A DNA stretch of 64,000 bases from Cupriavidus necator (GTDB lineage Bacteria > Pseudomonadota > Gammaproteobacteria > Burkholderiales > Burkholderiaceae), in contig CP074382.1 in NCBI GenBank assembly GCA_022041995.1, positions 310,001-374,000 of the forward strand. Reading direction: 5' to 3'. Position 1 is the stretch's first letter; each line of letters begins with the position of its first letter. Of the stretch, positions 10,336 to 18,879 are shown piece after piece. The notes under the pieces were generated by a model. That model worked only from the letters and a program-made list of their open reading frames with translations, made no database searches and was not told where the DNA came from. Made by a program: the position numbers and the translations under genes.

Positions 10336-12156
10336 TCACTGAGGATTGTCGGAAGCTTCTCTAAGCCGCAGTCTTATTACGGTACCGCGATGCGGCTTGC
10401 TGTGGATTTGTAGCTCCGCGTGAATTAGGCGAGCACGTTCAGCCATACCGTGCAGGCCATATGAATAGCCAGCCCGAGCTGAAACAACGTCGAATCCTTG
10501 CCCGTTGTCTCTGATGGCCACTTCGATACCAGCTTCGGTATTGGCAAGTGTGACATCAACTTGGGAAGCACGGGCGTGGCGCGCTACATTGGTAAGTGAT
10601 TCTTGTACGATACGAAAAATCGCCGTTGCACGAGGATCCGGAAGATTCGGTTCAGGATGGGTGGATTGGAAGCGGCACGGGATCTTGGTATGGCGCCTAA
10701 AGTCCGCAGCGAGCCATTCCAACGCGGACGCCAGACCATAATTTAATGCCGTCGGTCGAAGGTGACTGACCACATTGCGCACAATGCGAATGGTCTGCTC
10801 AATCAATTCGCGCATCTCTTCAGCCTTCTGTATCACGGGAGTTCCCGTGGGTAATTGCATGCTCAATAAAGATAGATCCATTTTGAGAGCTGTCAAAAGC
10901 TGCCCAAGCTCATCGTGGATTTCCATCGCTATGCACTTCCTTTCCTCCTCTCTAATCGCTTCCTGACGCGCAGACAATTGTTGCAGCCGTTCTCGGGATG
11001 CTAGCAATTCGAGTTCGGTCCATTTCCGCTCACTCACCTCTAATGCAAGCCTATCGCGCTGGAGCTGCAGATGATCCAAGGCGTGCTTGCGAGCCGTCAC
11101 ATCGGTGAGCAGTCCTTCGAGATAGCGAAGACTGCCGTCGTTTCCAATTAGGCCCCGTGCATTCAATTGGACCCAGATAGGCGTTCCATCAAGGCGACTC
11201 AACTGAAGTTCGAGCCCGCGAATTTCACCATGGGCTTTCAAGGTCTCGAACAAAGTCTCAGTTAGGCTAGGAGAAAGGGGCTTTTTTGGTGGGCCGTCGC
11301 TTTCCGCGGGCGCGGTCAAATCGCCCGCATTGTCATAGCCAAGCAACTGAGCCATCGCTGGATTGGCCTCGGCAAGATCGCCAGCCTGATCAAGGAGGAA
11401 TATACCCTCAACAGCATTCTCTACGATGCTGCGATACTTTCTCTCGCTTTCTTGCAGAAGCAGTGTCGATGCGCGAAGGCGGTCGGCCATAGAATTGATT
11501 CGCACGGCGAGACGTCCTAGCTCGTCATCAGATTTCACCTCACAGCGAGCATCAAGGTCTCCACCGGCAATCCTATCGACCATTTTTTCGAGGCGATTGA
11601 TGGGGCCGCGGACCATGCGCTTCAGTAAGAGGAAGCTAGTAGCGTAAAGTACTGCTAGGAGCGCTGCCATGATCGCAAATATGGCCTGCCGGGCGCGTTT
11701 GATTGCCTCCTGAGCGACAGCTTTTGTTAGTACAACGCGGATTTCTCCGATTTTCTCTTTCGGCGCGTTTCCGGGCGGATCATATTCAATTGCTCTTATA
11801 CGTACCACGCTTTCATCCGAGTTTAAATGACGTGTACCTTTTACCGTAGCTACCGTTCCGTAGCCTTCTGCAGTAACCGTGAACTCGGCAACTTCTGGGT
11901 TGGGTGCAAGTGCAGCGAGCTGGTTTTCGATAGCGCGCAGATCAACGTTCCACAAAGGTAGAGCAAGCGATTGGCTGAAAAGATCAGCAATTCTTGTGGC
12001 CCGCTCGCCGAGTTCGAGAAGTCGGCTGTTACGCTCGTGTTCTACTAAGATATAAGCTGAAGTTCCCGCGACAGTCGCGACAAGTACGACGAGTGCAAGC
12101 ATCAACTTGGTATGCAGATTTAGGGCTCTCAGAGAAAACTTGGCGAACAAACGCAT
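10336..12156 (-). CDS. Membrane sensor histidine kinase, HAMP-PAS-HisKA_3
   Basis: 606 residues. A first membrane helix at ~17-38 is followed by a ~125-residue periplasmic region and a second helix ~165-185. HAMP follows (~186-240, 'GDLDARCEVKSDDELGRL'), then PAS (~245-365, 'YRSIVENAVEGIFLLD') and HisKA_3 with the phospho-accepting His in 'AMEIHDELGQLLTALKMD'. A HATPase_c domain closes it ('AIRDNGQGFD'). Its ATG overlaps the stop of the upstream periplasmic binding-protein gene as TAATG, so the two were translationally coupled; this resembles TorT-TorS or LuxP-LuxQ type sensing. The convergent NarL-type regulator is the likely output. Confidence 0.9.
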   Translation of the reverse strand: MRLFAKFSLRALNLHTKLMLALVVLVATVAGTSAYILVEHERNSRLLELGERATRIADLFSQSLALPLWNVDLRAIENQLAALAPNPEVAEFTVTAEGYGTVATVKGTRHLNSDESVVRIRAIEYDPPGNAPKEKIGEIRVVLTKAVAQEAIKRARQAIFAIMAALLAVLYATSFLLLKRMVRGPINRLEKMVDRIAGGDLDARCEVKSDDELGRLAVRINSMADRLRASTLLLQESERKYRSIVENAVEGIFLLDQAGDLAEANPAMAQLLGYDNAGDLTAPAESDGPPKKPLSPSLTETLFETLKAHGEIRGLELQLSRLDGTPIWVQLNARGLIGNDGSLRYLEGLLTDVTARKHALDHLQLQRDRLALEVSERKWTELELLASRERLQQLSARQEAIREEERKCIAMEIHDELGQLLTALKMDLSLLSMQLPTGTPVIQKAEEMRELIEQTIRIVRNVVSHLRPTALNYGLASALEWLAADFRRHTKIPCRFQSTHPEPNLPDPRATAIFRIVQESLTNVARHARASQVDVTLANTEAGIEVAIRDNGQGFDVVSARAGYSYGLHGMAERARLIHAELQIHSKPHRGTVIRLRLREASDNPQ

Positions 12157-13072
12157 TACAGGCTTTTGGTCGTGGTTTTGAAAAGATACTTCAAATCGAA
12201 ATCATAAGGTCCTGAACGTTGATTAAGATGCTTTGAGTAGGGCCTTACGTCGAGGGCTTCAATTCGTCCGAAAACAACATCGGCAAAGCGACGGGCGTTC
12301 TTACGCTCAATAATGCTCAGATAGTCGAGCTTCAGACGCGGGCCCCCATGTTTTGCAAAATCCTTGCCCCAGTGATAATCGTTTAGCAGTACCATGGCCC
12401 ATGCACCGACAAAATAATCGCCTGCCACGACGCCCGTCAGGCCGCCATCAATTACGCTTTCAAGCGCTTCTCTCAAAGCACCCACCCCTCCTACCAGAAC
12501 GCGGGAGTTGCTCAACTTGACCGCATCAAGCGCGCCCAGCGCCATAGTGTCATTGGCTGCCCACATTACATTGGCCTCCGGGTACCGCGCCAGCAGTACG
12601 CGGGCCTTTTGGTGGCTATCAGCGCGACTCCAGTCACTGAAAACCAACTGGCAGATACGCGCATTTGGGGTTTGATGCAAGAAGGCGGCAACCCCGGCAG
12701 CCCTCTCCAGCGAGACCGGTGTATTCGGATCCCCGGTGATGCCAATAACATTAATCTCCCGTCCACCGAGTCGTTGATATAAACACTCCATCAGGCGAAA
12801 TCCGCCTAATTCTGCGTTTGCCGTTAATGTACCGATCCAGTTCGAAATCTCCTCCCGTTCATTGCCGACGTACTGGCGCTGCTCGGATGTCAGATCGTTG
12901 TGGATAACCAATATTTTGGCCGGGGAGCGCGCCAACACTTTAAGCATCTGTTGTGCGGCCATCTTCTCGCTAACAATGATTACGTAGTCCGGTGGGCAAT
13001 CCACCCAAGATAAGCCGCCAAATAAAATCGCAATTGGCGCCGAGAACGCTTGACAGGTGACGAGGTTCGAGG

Positions 13073-13122
13073 GGCCGCCGCCCTGCTTGCGCTGGATGTT
13101 TAGCGCAAGCAGGGCGGCGGCC
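13073..13122. repeat. Perfect 21-bp inverted repeat, 8-nt loop, before the transposase
   Basis: GGCCGCCGCCCTGCTTGCGC at 13073 onward is exactly mirrored at 13102-13122, with the loop GGATGTTT between. It lies inside the IS, 36 bp before the transposase ATG. In RNA this would be a very stable hairpin and could block read-through transcripts from expressing the transposase. Function is inference. Confidence 0.85.
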
Positions 13123-13158
13123 AATAGAGGATCGCTTCTCGATCTTCGCTTGGCTCTC

Positions 13159-14400
13159 ATGCCCCTGTCCGATTTGTTCGCTGCACTTGCCCAATATCTG
13201 CACACCAAGGTCTTTCACGATCTTGCCCGTCATCCAGAGCATCCGGCCGCCTTCACCCGGCAGCGCAAGCTCACCCTGCCGACACTGATCTCCTTCATGC
13301 TCGGCAACTTGCGTATGGGCATGCAAGCCGAGCTCGATCAATTCTTCGCCACGCTCGCCCGCCAAAACACCTTGCGCCGTTGCGTCAGTGAACAAGCCTT
13401 CGCCCAGGCTCGCAGCAAGCTCGGCGGCGATGTCTTTGCTCACCTCAATGACTGGCTACTTCAGCACGTCTCCAACCATTTGCCACGCTGGCATGGCTTT
13501 CGGCTGGTCGCCGCGGACGCTTCACACCTGCGTTTCGCCATTCGCCACAGCCATCTGCCTCGAGCCGCCAGCCGCGATCAACTTGCCTTCGGCCTGTACC
13601 TGCCTGGGGCCGAGATCATGCTCGCCGCCTCATTACACAGCGTGTACGAGAACGAACGCCAGATCCTGTTCGAGCATCTGGACCGCCTGCAATCCGACGA
13701 CTTGCTCTTGCTCGACCGCGGCTACCCCGCCCGCTGGCTGGTGGCCGTACTCAACCAACGAAACATCCCTTTCTGCATGCGTGCCGACGGCAGCGGCTTT
13801 GCTGCCGTACGGCGCTTCGTGCGCTCTGGCCGTGACGAGGCCATCGTCACGCTCCCCGCTCCAGCCCGCATTGACGCGCGCGACTACGAGTGTGCGGCTA
13901 CCCCGCAGACCGTTCGGCTGATCCGGCAGATCTCGCCAGCCGGCAAGGTGCGCGTGCTCATCACCAATCTGCTCGACATGCACCGCTATCCAGCGGCCAC
14001 CTTCCGCGACCTTTACCATCAACGCTGGCGCCTCGAGGAGGCGTACAAACGCCTCAAGCACCGCATGGGACTCGAACATCTGTCCGGCCTCTCGCAGTTG
14101 GCTGCCAGGCAGGACTTCGGCGCCAAAATCCTCAGTGATAACCTGCACGCTCTATGCTGCTTCAGCGCCGTGCAGGAACATGAGATTGACTCGAACTATC
14201 GGATCATCCGAACCTACGCCATCACCGCTCTCAAACCTGTCCTGCCAGCGGCGCTACTGGGACTGCGCTGGGCCAAGGCTGCGCTGAATGAGACCTTGGC
14301 CTTGATCGCAACACGTACCCATCGCGTGCGACCGGATCGCGCTAAACCACGTCCGCCTCGCCAGAAACCTCATCGACATGCCGCCTATAAGGCTTGCTGA
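13159..14400 (+). CDS. IS4-family transposase
   Basis: 413 residues from 'MPLSDLFAALAQYL'; the frame is open further upstream but that part reads through the hairpin, so the ATG at 13159 is preferred. Landmarks are 'FRLVAADASHLRFA' (first Asp), 'LQSDDLLLLDRGYPARWL' (second Asp) and the YREK signature in 'LYHQRWRLEEAYKRLKHRM'. The gene appears intact and the element therefore potentially active. Confidence 0.85.
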   Translation: MPLSDLFAALAQYLHTKVFHDLARHPEHPAAFTRQRKLTLPTLISFMLGNLRMGMQAELDQFFATLARQNTLRRCVSEQAFAQARSKLGGDVFAHLNDWLLQHVSNHLPRWHGFRLVAADASHLRFAIRHSHLPRAASRDQLAFGLYLPGAEIMLAASLHSVYENERQILFEHLDRLQSDDLLLLDRGYPARWLVAVLNQRNIPFCMRADGSGFAAVRRFVRSGRDEAIVTLPAPARIDARDYECAATPQTVRLIRQISPAGKVRVLITNLLDMHRYPAATFRDLYHQRWRLEEAYKRLKHRMGLEHLSGLSQLAARQDFGAKILSDNLHALCCFSAVQEHEIDSNYRIIRTYAITALKPVLPAALLGLRWAKAALNETLALIATRTHRVRPDRAKPRPPRQKPHRHAAYKAC

Positions 14401-14503
14401 TGTCCTTATCTTGGGTGGATTGGCTACTGGGGGGGGCCGCCATCGCAATTGAAAGGCCGAAGACGGCCGAGAGCAAATCGGCATGAGGATCATTGCGTGA
14501 CGT

Positions 14504-14746
14504 TCAGCTTCGGCGACGGAGTTCCCGTTGTTCCTCAGCTGCGTAGTTGCTGAAATGTCCTTGCTTTGCGGCCTGCCGACGTGCCGCTGCGACGAGCGAT
14601 TTGCTACGCGCAGGAGCGGATGGCGCGGAAACCTGCTTAATCAGTGTCACGCTGCCACATTGCGGGCACACAGGAGTTGCACCGCCGCGTACTAGCGTTT
14701 CGTAGCGCAGCCCGCAGTGGCGGCAAACATAGTCGTAGAGCGGCAT
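14504..14746 (-). CDS. FmdB-family zinc-ribbon protein
   Basis: 80 residues opening with the family signature 'MPLYDYVCRHCGLRYE' and a second pair 'PVCPQCGSVTLIKQ', giving a CxxC...CxxC zinc ribbon. The C-terminal half is basic, with no further domain. Such proteins are often small regulators or accessory factors beside amidase genes, but no amidase is here. It stands in a minus-strand gene set: unknown protein, ankyrin protein, this gene, the binding protein and the kinase. AAGAAGAGA upstream can serve as ribosome binding site. Confidence 0.85.
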   Translation of the reverse strand: MPLYDYVCRHCGLRYETLVRGGATPVCPQCGSVTLIKQVSAPSAPARSKSLVAAARRQAAKQGHFSNYAAEEQRELRRRS

Positions 14747-14771
14747 AAGTCTCTTCTTTCATAAAAAACAG

Positions 14772-15308
14772 TTATCCAACTGGATGCGCCTCTGTTCGAT
14801 GGTCGATGCAACTCCATATTACGTAATCAGTTGCCATTTCCAGAGCGTTTCGCCCTTCGGGCGCAACGAGGCCTTCGTTTGCTCCTAGCGACATCAACAA
14901 CCTCATAATGTCAAATCGGCCGCTGGCAGCCGCCTGCATTAGACACGTGAAGTCATCTCCGTTTGCGTGATCGATATCGAGACCGGCGTCGATTAACCGG
15001 AGGATTGTGGCGGGCGCGCCGTTCAAACACGCGTACCACAGCGCGCTATTGTCTTCGTCGTCCAGCATGCCGACGGATACACCTTCATAGAGCAAAGTCG
15101 CGACTATGTGGTCTTCCCCCTGCAGCGCTGCTTCCATCAGCGGCGTAATGCCATTTACGCCGAATGAATTTGCGTCGGGGAAACCATGCTTTGATAGCCA
15201 TATCGCCAGGGATGCGCGCCTACGGTTCTTCCAAGATCCTTCGATACTCCAGGCGCGCTCGGCACCTACGATTTTGTAGGGGGCAATCGTGTTATCCAGT
15301 GACATCAT
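14772..15308 (-). CDS. Ankyrin-repeat protein
   Basis: 178 residues with about three ankyrin repeats: 'GITPLMEAALQGEDHIVATLL', 'NSALWYACLNGAPATILRLI' and 'FTCLMQAAASGRFDIMRLL' (longer motifs shortened). Ankyrin repeats bind proteins; there is no signal peptide or membrane helix, so a cytoplasmic partner is expected. It lies 25 bp upstream of fmdB and 28 bp downstream of the uncharacterised gene, so all probably share a transcript. Start could be either of two adjacent ATGs (15308 or 15305). Confidence 0.8.
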   Translation of the reverse strand: MMSLDNTIAPYKIVGAERAWSIEGSWKNRRRASLAIWLSKHGFPDANSFGVNGITPLMEAALQGEDHIVATLLYEGVSVGMLDDEDNSALWYACLNGAPATILRLIDAGLDIDHANGDDFTCLMQAAASGRFDIMRLLMSLGANEGLVAPEGRNALEMATDYVIWSCIDHRTEAHPVG

Positions 15309-15336
15309 TGCACTCCGGCGGCTCCAATAAAAAACG

Positions 15337-15945
15337 TCAGACTGGTCGATTCTCGTGTGGATTGCGCACCGGCCCCATCACCTTGAGTCCTTCCTCATAG
15401 CTGATAATGTCAAAGGGCAACTCGAATCGGCACCCAGCGTCGGCTATGGCGTCCAACTTTGCTGCCGTGCTTTGCTTTTTCAGTTCATTTTTATTCAAGT
15501 AAAGAAGCTCCAGCATCTCGTTGTAAACAGTTGACTCAATGATCGGCAGTACATAGAACATTGCTCCCCTGTACGGTACTTGGTAACGCCTAGTCAGATC
15601 GATGTTGTCGCAGAAGAGGAAGTACTTCCCTCGGGCGTGCAAAGCGTCGCCCAGCACATCAGCGACGTCCCTCAGGTACTCGAAACTCAGGAGCCAGCCG
15701 GAGAAGAAGGGTAGGTGCGAATCACCCGCGTCAGCCACCGCCATTGCCTGTTCGCAACACAGTTCGGGCGGCCGCGCCTCGTCGGCGAGCCGCGGGGCGA
15801 ACCGGAGCGCAAGTTCGCCGCGAAAGCCAACGCGTCTGGGCTTGGTCGTCCGACCCTTGAAGACTGCATTGAGAAGGCGTCCTTCGTGTTGCAGGCGCGC
15901 GAAAGGGGTCTCGTCGAGTTCATCACGGACAGGTGTAGCGGGCAT
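15337..15945 (-). CDS. Uncharacterised protein, first gene of the sensory set
   Basis: 202 residues starting 'MPATPVRDELDETPF'. The start at 15945 is fixed by a strong Shine-Dalgarno (AAAGGAGG) about 8 bases upstream, and beats the upstream in-frame ATG at 15966. I do not recognise the family. Visible features are a basic stretch 'KGRTTKPRRVGF', two Cys in 'ELCCEQ', and a C-terminal half of mixed alpha/beta character with 'YFLFCDNIDLTRRYQVPYRG'. There is no signal peptide or membrane helix. Clustering with an ankyrin protein, an FmdB protein and a sensor pair is the only clue to its role. Confidence 0.7.
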   Translation of the reverse strand: MPATPVRDELDETPFARLQHEGRLLNAVFKGRTTKPRRVGFRGELALRFAPRLADEARPPELCCEQAMAVADAGDSHLPFFSGWLLSFEYLRDVADVLGDALHARGKYFLFCDNIDLTRRYQVPYRGAMFYVLPIIESTVYNEMLELLYLNKNELKKQSTAAKLDAIADAGCRFELPFDIISYEEGLKVMGPVRNPHENRPV

Positions 15946-16529
15946 ACATATTCCTCCTTTCAGCAATCAAAGGCGCCCCACATTGCAAGGAACCATCGCA
16001 TACGGAGCGGTAGAACGGCCGAGGACTTCCGCAACATCCGTACCAGCGTAAAAATGGGTCGAGGAAACATGTGGGCCGGCTTTCGAGAGGTAGCGAGGTG
16101 TCATTCGCGACAAAAGAACCGGTGGATTGTCTTAAAAGCCACTGTGAAAAAGTAGGGCGCTTCAGCCCAACTACATTGAGAGCTCATCGATCCCGAGGTA
16201 AGTGAAGCAGCAACCCGCTAAAGTCGGCGGAACCACAATGTGTAGCGGCCGACGAGCGAAAGCCAAGCGCTCAGTTCCTGCAAACGGCGTTATGGAATAC
16301 CGGCTAGACCCTTAGATGTCTGAGTTGCTGCTTTGTCGTTAGGGCCGCTACGCCGTTCTTCTCCGGCCTGTGGAGTTCAACTGCAACCATCAATGCAAGC
16401 AGTACAAGCCTCGCGCGTTTGTCAGCCCTCTGCTCCATCATTTCGGGGAAACAAGGGTAGCATTCTGCAACGTCGATGTGGAGTCACCGACGTGGCACAC
16501 GCTGGAACATATCGTCGGTCGCTTCCCGA
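15946..16529. other. Intergenic stretch upstream of the sensory operon
   Basis: No gene is recognised. The part nearest 15946 should hold the promoter for the minus-strand operon; no clear -35/-10 or -24/-12 was identified. Confidence 0.4.
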
Positions 16530-16972
16530 TCAGACCGGAATCTGTGTGCTCGATAGCACTTCCTTGAGCGTCATGAAGGAACGGAGGTGCCGTACGCCGG
16601 GCAGGTATGGAAGTTGCTCGGAGCGCTCACGAGTTACCACATGGCATTCCATGCAGCCGGTGACTTTCTTTGCAGCCTCCTCAACCTTGGATTAGGACTC
16701 CTGGAGTGGCGCTTTCCAAGACCACACCAATCAGTACCAACATGCCAGCCGGATTCAGCGGTGCGACGATGCCACGAATCATACCCGTCCGAATCATACC
16801 CGTCCTCTTGAGTCGTTCAACGCGCGCCGAGAGCACGCCGGCGGGCTTAGATCAAGATGCGCTGCCAGCGGCTACGTTTAAGATTGATGCATCCCGCTGC
16901 ATGGTTCTGAGGATGGCTTTGTCGATACCATCCAGTGCATCAATTCCTACCTTAAGTTGGTTGGTTGTGTGA
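16530..16972 (-). pseudogene. acdR: acdR-like Lrp/AsnC regulator, decayed
   Basis: Minus-strand pieces match the Lrp-type activator usually divergent from acdS: 'DGIDKAILRTMQRDASILN' (N-terminal HTH), 'LSARVERLKRTGMIR', then 'GIVAPLNPAGMLVLIGVVL' and a C-terminal 'QLPYLPGVRHLRSFM'. These lie in different frames with stops between them, and the phrase GACGGGTATGATTC is duplicated in tandem around 16785-16803. The gene is therefore dead, and acdS has probably escaped its usual regulator. Position and orientation relative to acdS support the name. Confidence 0.7.
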
Positions 16973-17119
16973 ACTGAACTGTTGTCGTTCGCATGGGTCT
17001 TATACAAGAATAAATTGAAGTCAATCTAATCATAATGCGAAAATTGGATGAGCTTTGCAGGCGCGCCTCGTTAGTTCATTCGTAGGACGAACGTCGTTGA
17101 CCACCTAAGAATTGGGGAG

Positions 17120-17137
17120 TGGCCTGTGAGATGCGAG
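17120..17137 (+). promoter_or_regulatory. Possible sigma54 -24/-12 promoter before acdS
   Basis: TGGCCTGTGAGATGCGAG has the GG-N10-GC spacing of sigma54 promoters, with -24 GG at 17121 and -12 GC at 17133, 50 bp before the acdS ATG. The outer bases fit the TGGCACG-N4-TTGC consensus poorly and no upstream TGT-N10-ACA site was seen, so this is tentative. NifA control of acdS is known in Mesorhizobium. Confidence 0.3.
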
Positions 17138-17186
17138 TCTCCCTCGCTATTCTCGATACAACCTACCATCACGCCGGAGTTCCCTC

Positions 17187-18203
17187 ATGAAGATCGAACG
17201 GTTTCCCCGTTACCCATTGACTTTTGGTCCAACCCATATCCATCCTCTGAATCGACTAAGCGCGCATCTTGGCGGAAAGGTCAAGCTATACGCAAAGCGT
17301 GAGGACTGTAACAGTGGGTTAGCTTTTGGAGGGAACAAAACTCGAAAACTAGAATACTTGATTCCCGATGTGCTAGAGCAGGGGGCCGACACGCTGGTGT
17401 CGATTGGGGGCATACAGTCCAATCAGACAAGACAAGTCGCGGCAGTGGCCGCCCATCTTGGGCTCAGGTGCGTCCTGGTGCAGGAGAACTGGGTTAACTA
17501 CGCGGACGCGGTCTACGACCGCGTTGGAAATATCCAGATGTCGCGCATTATGGGGGCTGACGTACGCCTGGTTTGCGACGGCTTCGATATCGGAATACGC
17601 AAGAGTTGGAAGGAGGCCATGGAAAGTGTGCTTAATGATGGCGGAAAACCATATCCGATTCCCGCTGGCTGCTCTGAACATCCCTTGGGCGGCTTGGGTT
17701 TTGTCAGATTCGCTGAGGAAGTTCGCGAGCAGGAGGTGGAGCTTGGCTTTCGCTTTGACTATATCGTCGTGTGCTCTGTGACAGGGAGCACGCAAGCCGG
17801 CATGGCAGTCGGTTTTGCCGCTGAAAAACGCGCCAATCGCGTGATTGGCATCGACGCTTCGGCCAGGCCCGAGCATACCCGCGAGCAGATTCTCCGCATC
17901 GCGCGCCACACCGCGCAGCTTGTTGATCTAGGTCGCGAGATTACTGATACTGAGATCGTGCTCGACACACGTTACGGCGGCCCGGAATACGGGTTGCCAT
18001 CCGAAGGAACCCTTGAAGCAATCCGTTTATGCGGCAGGTTTGAAGGCGTAATGACCGATCCAGTGTATGAGGGTAAGTCCATGCATGCATTGATCGACAT
18101 GGTTCGTGGTGGCGAATTTCCTGGCGGCTCAAGAGTGCTATACGTTCACCTCGGGGGTGCGCCTGCTCTAAGCGCGTACAGCTTCCTGTTCCGAGATGGC
18201 TAA
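17187..18203 (+). CDS. acdS: 1-Aminocyclopropane-1-carboxylate (ACC) deaminase
   Basis: 338 residues, the usual length for AcdS. This PLP enzyme splits the ethylene precursor ACC into ammonia and 2-oxobutanoate, lowering plant ethylene during nodulation. The PLP Lys sits in 'LAFGGNKTRKLEYLIPD', the phosphate-binding region in 'VCSVTGSTQAGMAVGF', and the diagnostic Tyr-Glu pair in 'DPVYEGKSMHALIDMV'. The tail 'HLGGAPALSAYSFLF' keeps the Leu that separates ACC deaminases from D-cysteine desulfhydrases. Reading frame intact. Its usual partner acdR is a pseudogene immediately upstream. Confidence 0.93.
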   Translation: MKIERFPRYPLTFGPTHIHPLNRLSAHLGGKVKLYAKREDCNSGLAFGGNKTRKLEYLIPDVLEQGADTLVSIGGIQSNQTRQVAAVAAHLGLRCVLVQENWVNYADAVYDRVGNIQMSRIMGADVRLVCDGFDIGIRKSWKEAMESVLNDGGKPYPIPAGCSEHPLGGLGFVRFAEEVREQEVELGFRFDYIVVCSVTGSTQAGMAVGFAAEKRANRVIGIDASARPEHTREQILRIARHTAQLVDLGREITDTEIVLDTRYGGPEYGLPSEGTLEAIRLCGRFEGVMTDPVYEGKSMHALIDMVRGGEFPGGSRVLYVHLGGAPALSAYSFLFRDG

Positions 18204-18295
18204 GCGTTCGGCTCACAATTAGGCAGCAGTTGACCTCGAATCGCGCGCTAGCGCGTCTAAGCGGGCAACACCGTGACAACTGCCTGACGGCTTAG

Positions 18296-18480
18296 CAGGC
18301 TGCTGAAATACCTAGCCCGAAGTCAGCGCGGTAGCGTGCCAAGGCGTTGATTACCAGATACCACTCCATCCGAGATTCATGCGCGGCGCCGACACCTTCA
18401 CCGAAAGCCTGTTCACCATGCTGCGACTCGAAGATTTCGTGCCGCAAGCGCATCCGTTGCGCCCGATCCGCACCATGGTC
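18296..18480 (+). mobile_element. 5' fragment of an IS5-family element
   Basis: These 185 bp match, in inverted orientation, the end of the complete IS5 element at 41632-41816, including its terminal repeat CAGGCTGCTGAAATACC and the first ~35 codons of its transposase ('MRGADTFTESLFTMLRLED'). It is preceded by TTAG (18292-18295), the target sequence of this element. It stops exactly where the IS3 element begins at 18481; the rest is absent. Confidence 0.85.
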
Positions 18481-18570
18481 AGAGGTGGCGCCGGAAATTC
18501 GGACAGTCGGATAAATGGAAGAGCTGGGGTCTGAGCCGGCCATAATGGCGGGCAGAAAGGACCTCAGAAG

Positions 18571-18879
18571 ATGACGAAACGAAGCAGGCGAACCCACTCG
18601 GCGGGGTTGAAGGCGAAGGTAGCCCTGGCGGCCCTCAAGGGCGAAAAGACGCTGGCGGAGCTGGCCCAGCAGTACGACGTGCACCCCAGCCAGATCACAG
18701 CGTGGAAGCAGCAGTTGGTGGAGCATGCCGCGGACCTGTTCGGCGGTGGCAAGGAAAGTGGGGGCGAGCCGCCGGTGGATTTGAAGGTGCTGCACGCCAA
18801 GATCGGCCAGTTGGCGCTGGAGAACGATTTTTTGTCCGGCGCGCTCAGCAAGGCCGGCCTGCTGAGCGCAAAGCGATGA
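18571..18879 (+). CDS. IS3 OrfA (copy 1)
   Basis: 102 residues: an N-terminal HTH of the HTH_21/IS3 type ('LAELAQQYDVHPSQITAWKQQ') and a C-terminal leucine-zipper-like stretch ('HAKIGQLALENDFLSGAL'). It binds element ends and partners OrfB. Its TGA overlaps the ATG of orfB as ATGA. Confidence 0.88.
   Translation: MTKRSRRTHSAGLKAKVALAALKGEKTLAELAQQYDVHPSQITAWKQQLVEHAADLFGGGKESGGEPPVDLKVLHAKIGQLALENDFLSGALSKAGLLSAKR

Larger units (their letters stand above)
13037..14441 (+). mobile_element. IS4-type insertion sequence inside the binding-protein gene
   Basis: Boundaries are set by a perfect 10-bp direct repeat ATCGCAATTG at 13027-13036 and 14442-14451, a length normal for IS4-family duplications. 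Excising the element restores the reading frame of the host gene, which independently supports the ends. Terminal inverted repeats are weak (both ends begin GGCG or GCGCC when read inward). Confidence 0.75.
12156..14476 (-). pseudogene. Periplasmic sugar-type binding protein, split by an IS4 element
   Basis: The main part (12156-13036) encodes a type I periplasmic binding protein: 'KILVIHNDLTSEQRQYVGN', 'INVIGITGDPNTPVSLERA', 'VMWAANDTMALGALDAV' and 'LTGVVAGDYFVGAWAM'. Removing the IS at 13037-14441 and one copy of the 10-bp duplication joins it in frame to 14452-14476, restoring a hydrophobic leader 'LLSAVFGLSIAILFGGLSW', i.e. a signal peptide. The start is then probably a TTG at 14474-14476, just after fmdB. 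As it stands the protein lacks an export signal. Its job was probably to present a ligand to the adjacent kinase, not to feed an ABC transporter, since no permease or ATPase is nearby. Confidence 0.7.

Noticed and set aside
13057..13158. Longer N-terminus for the IS4 transposase from an ATG at 13057
   Set aside because: The extra 34 codons translate the hairpin and do not resemble the family.
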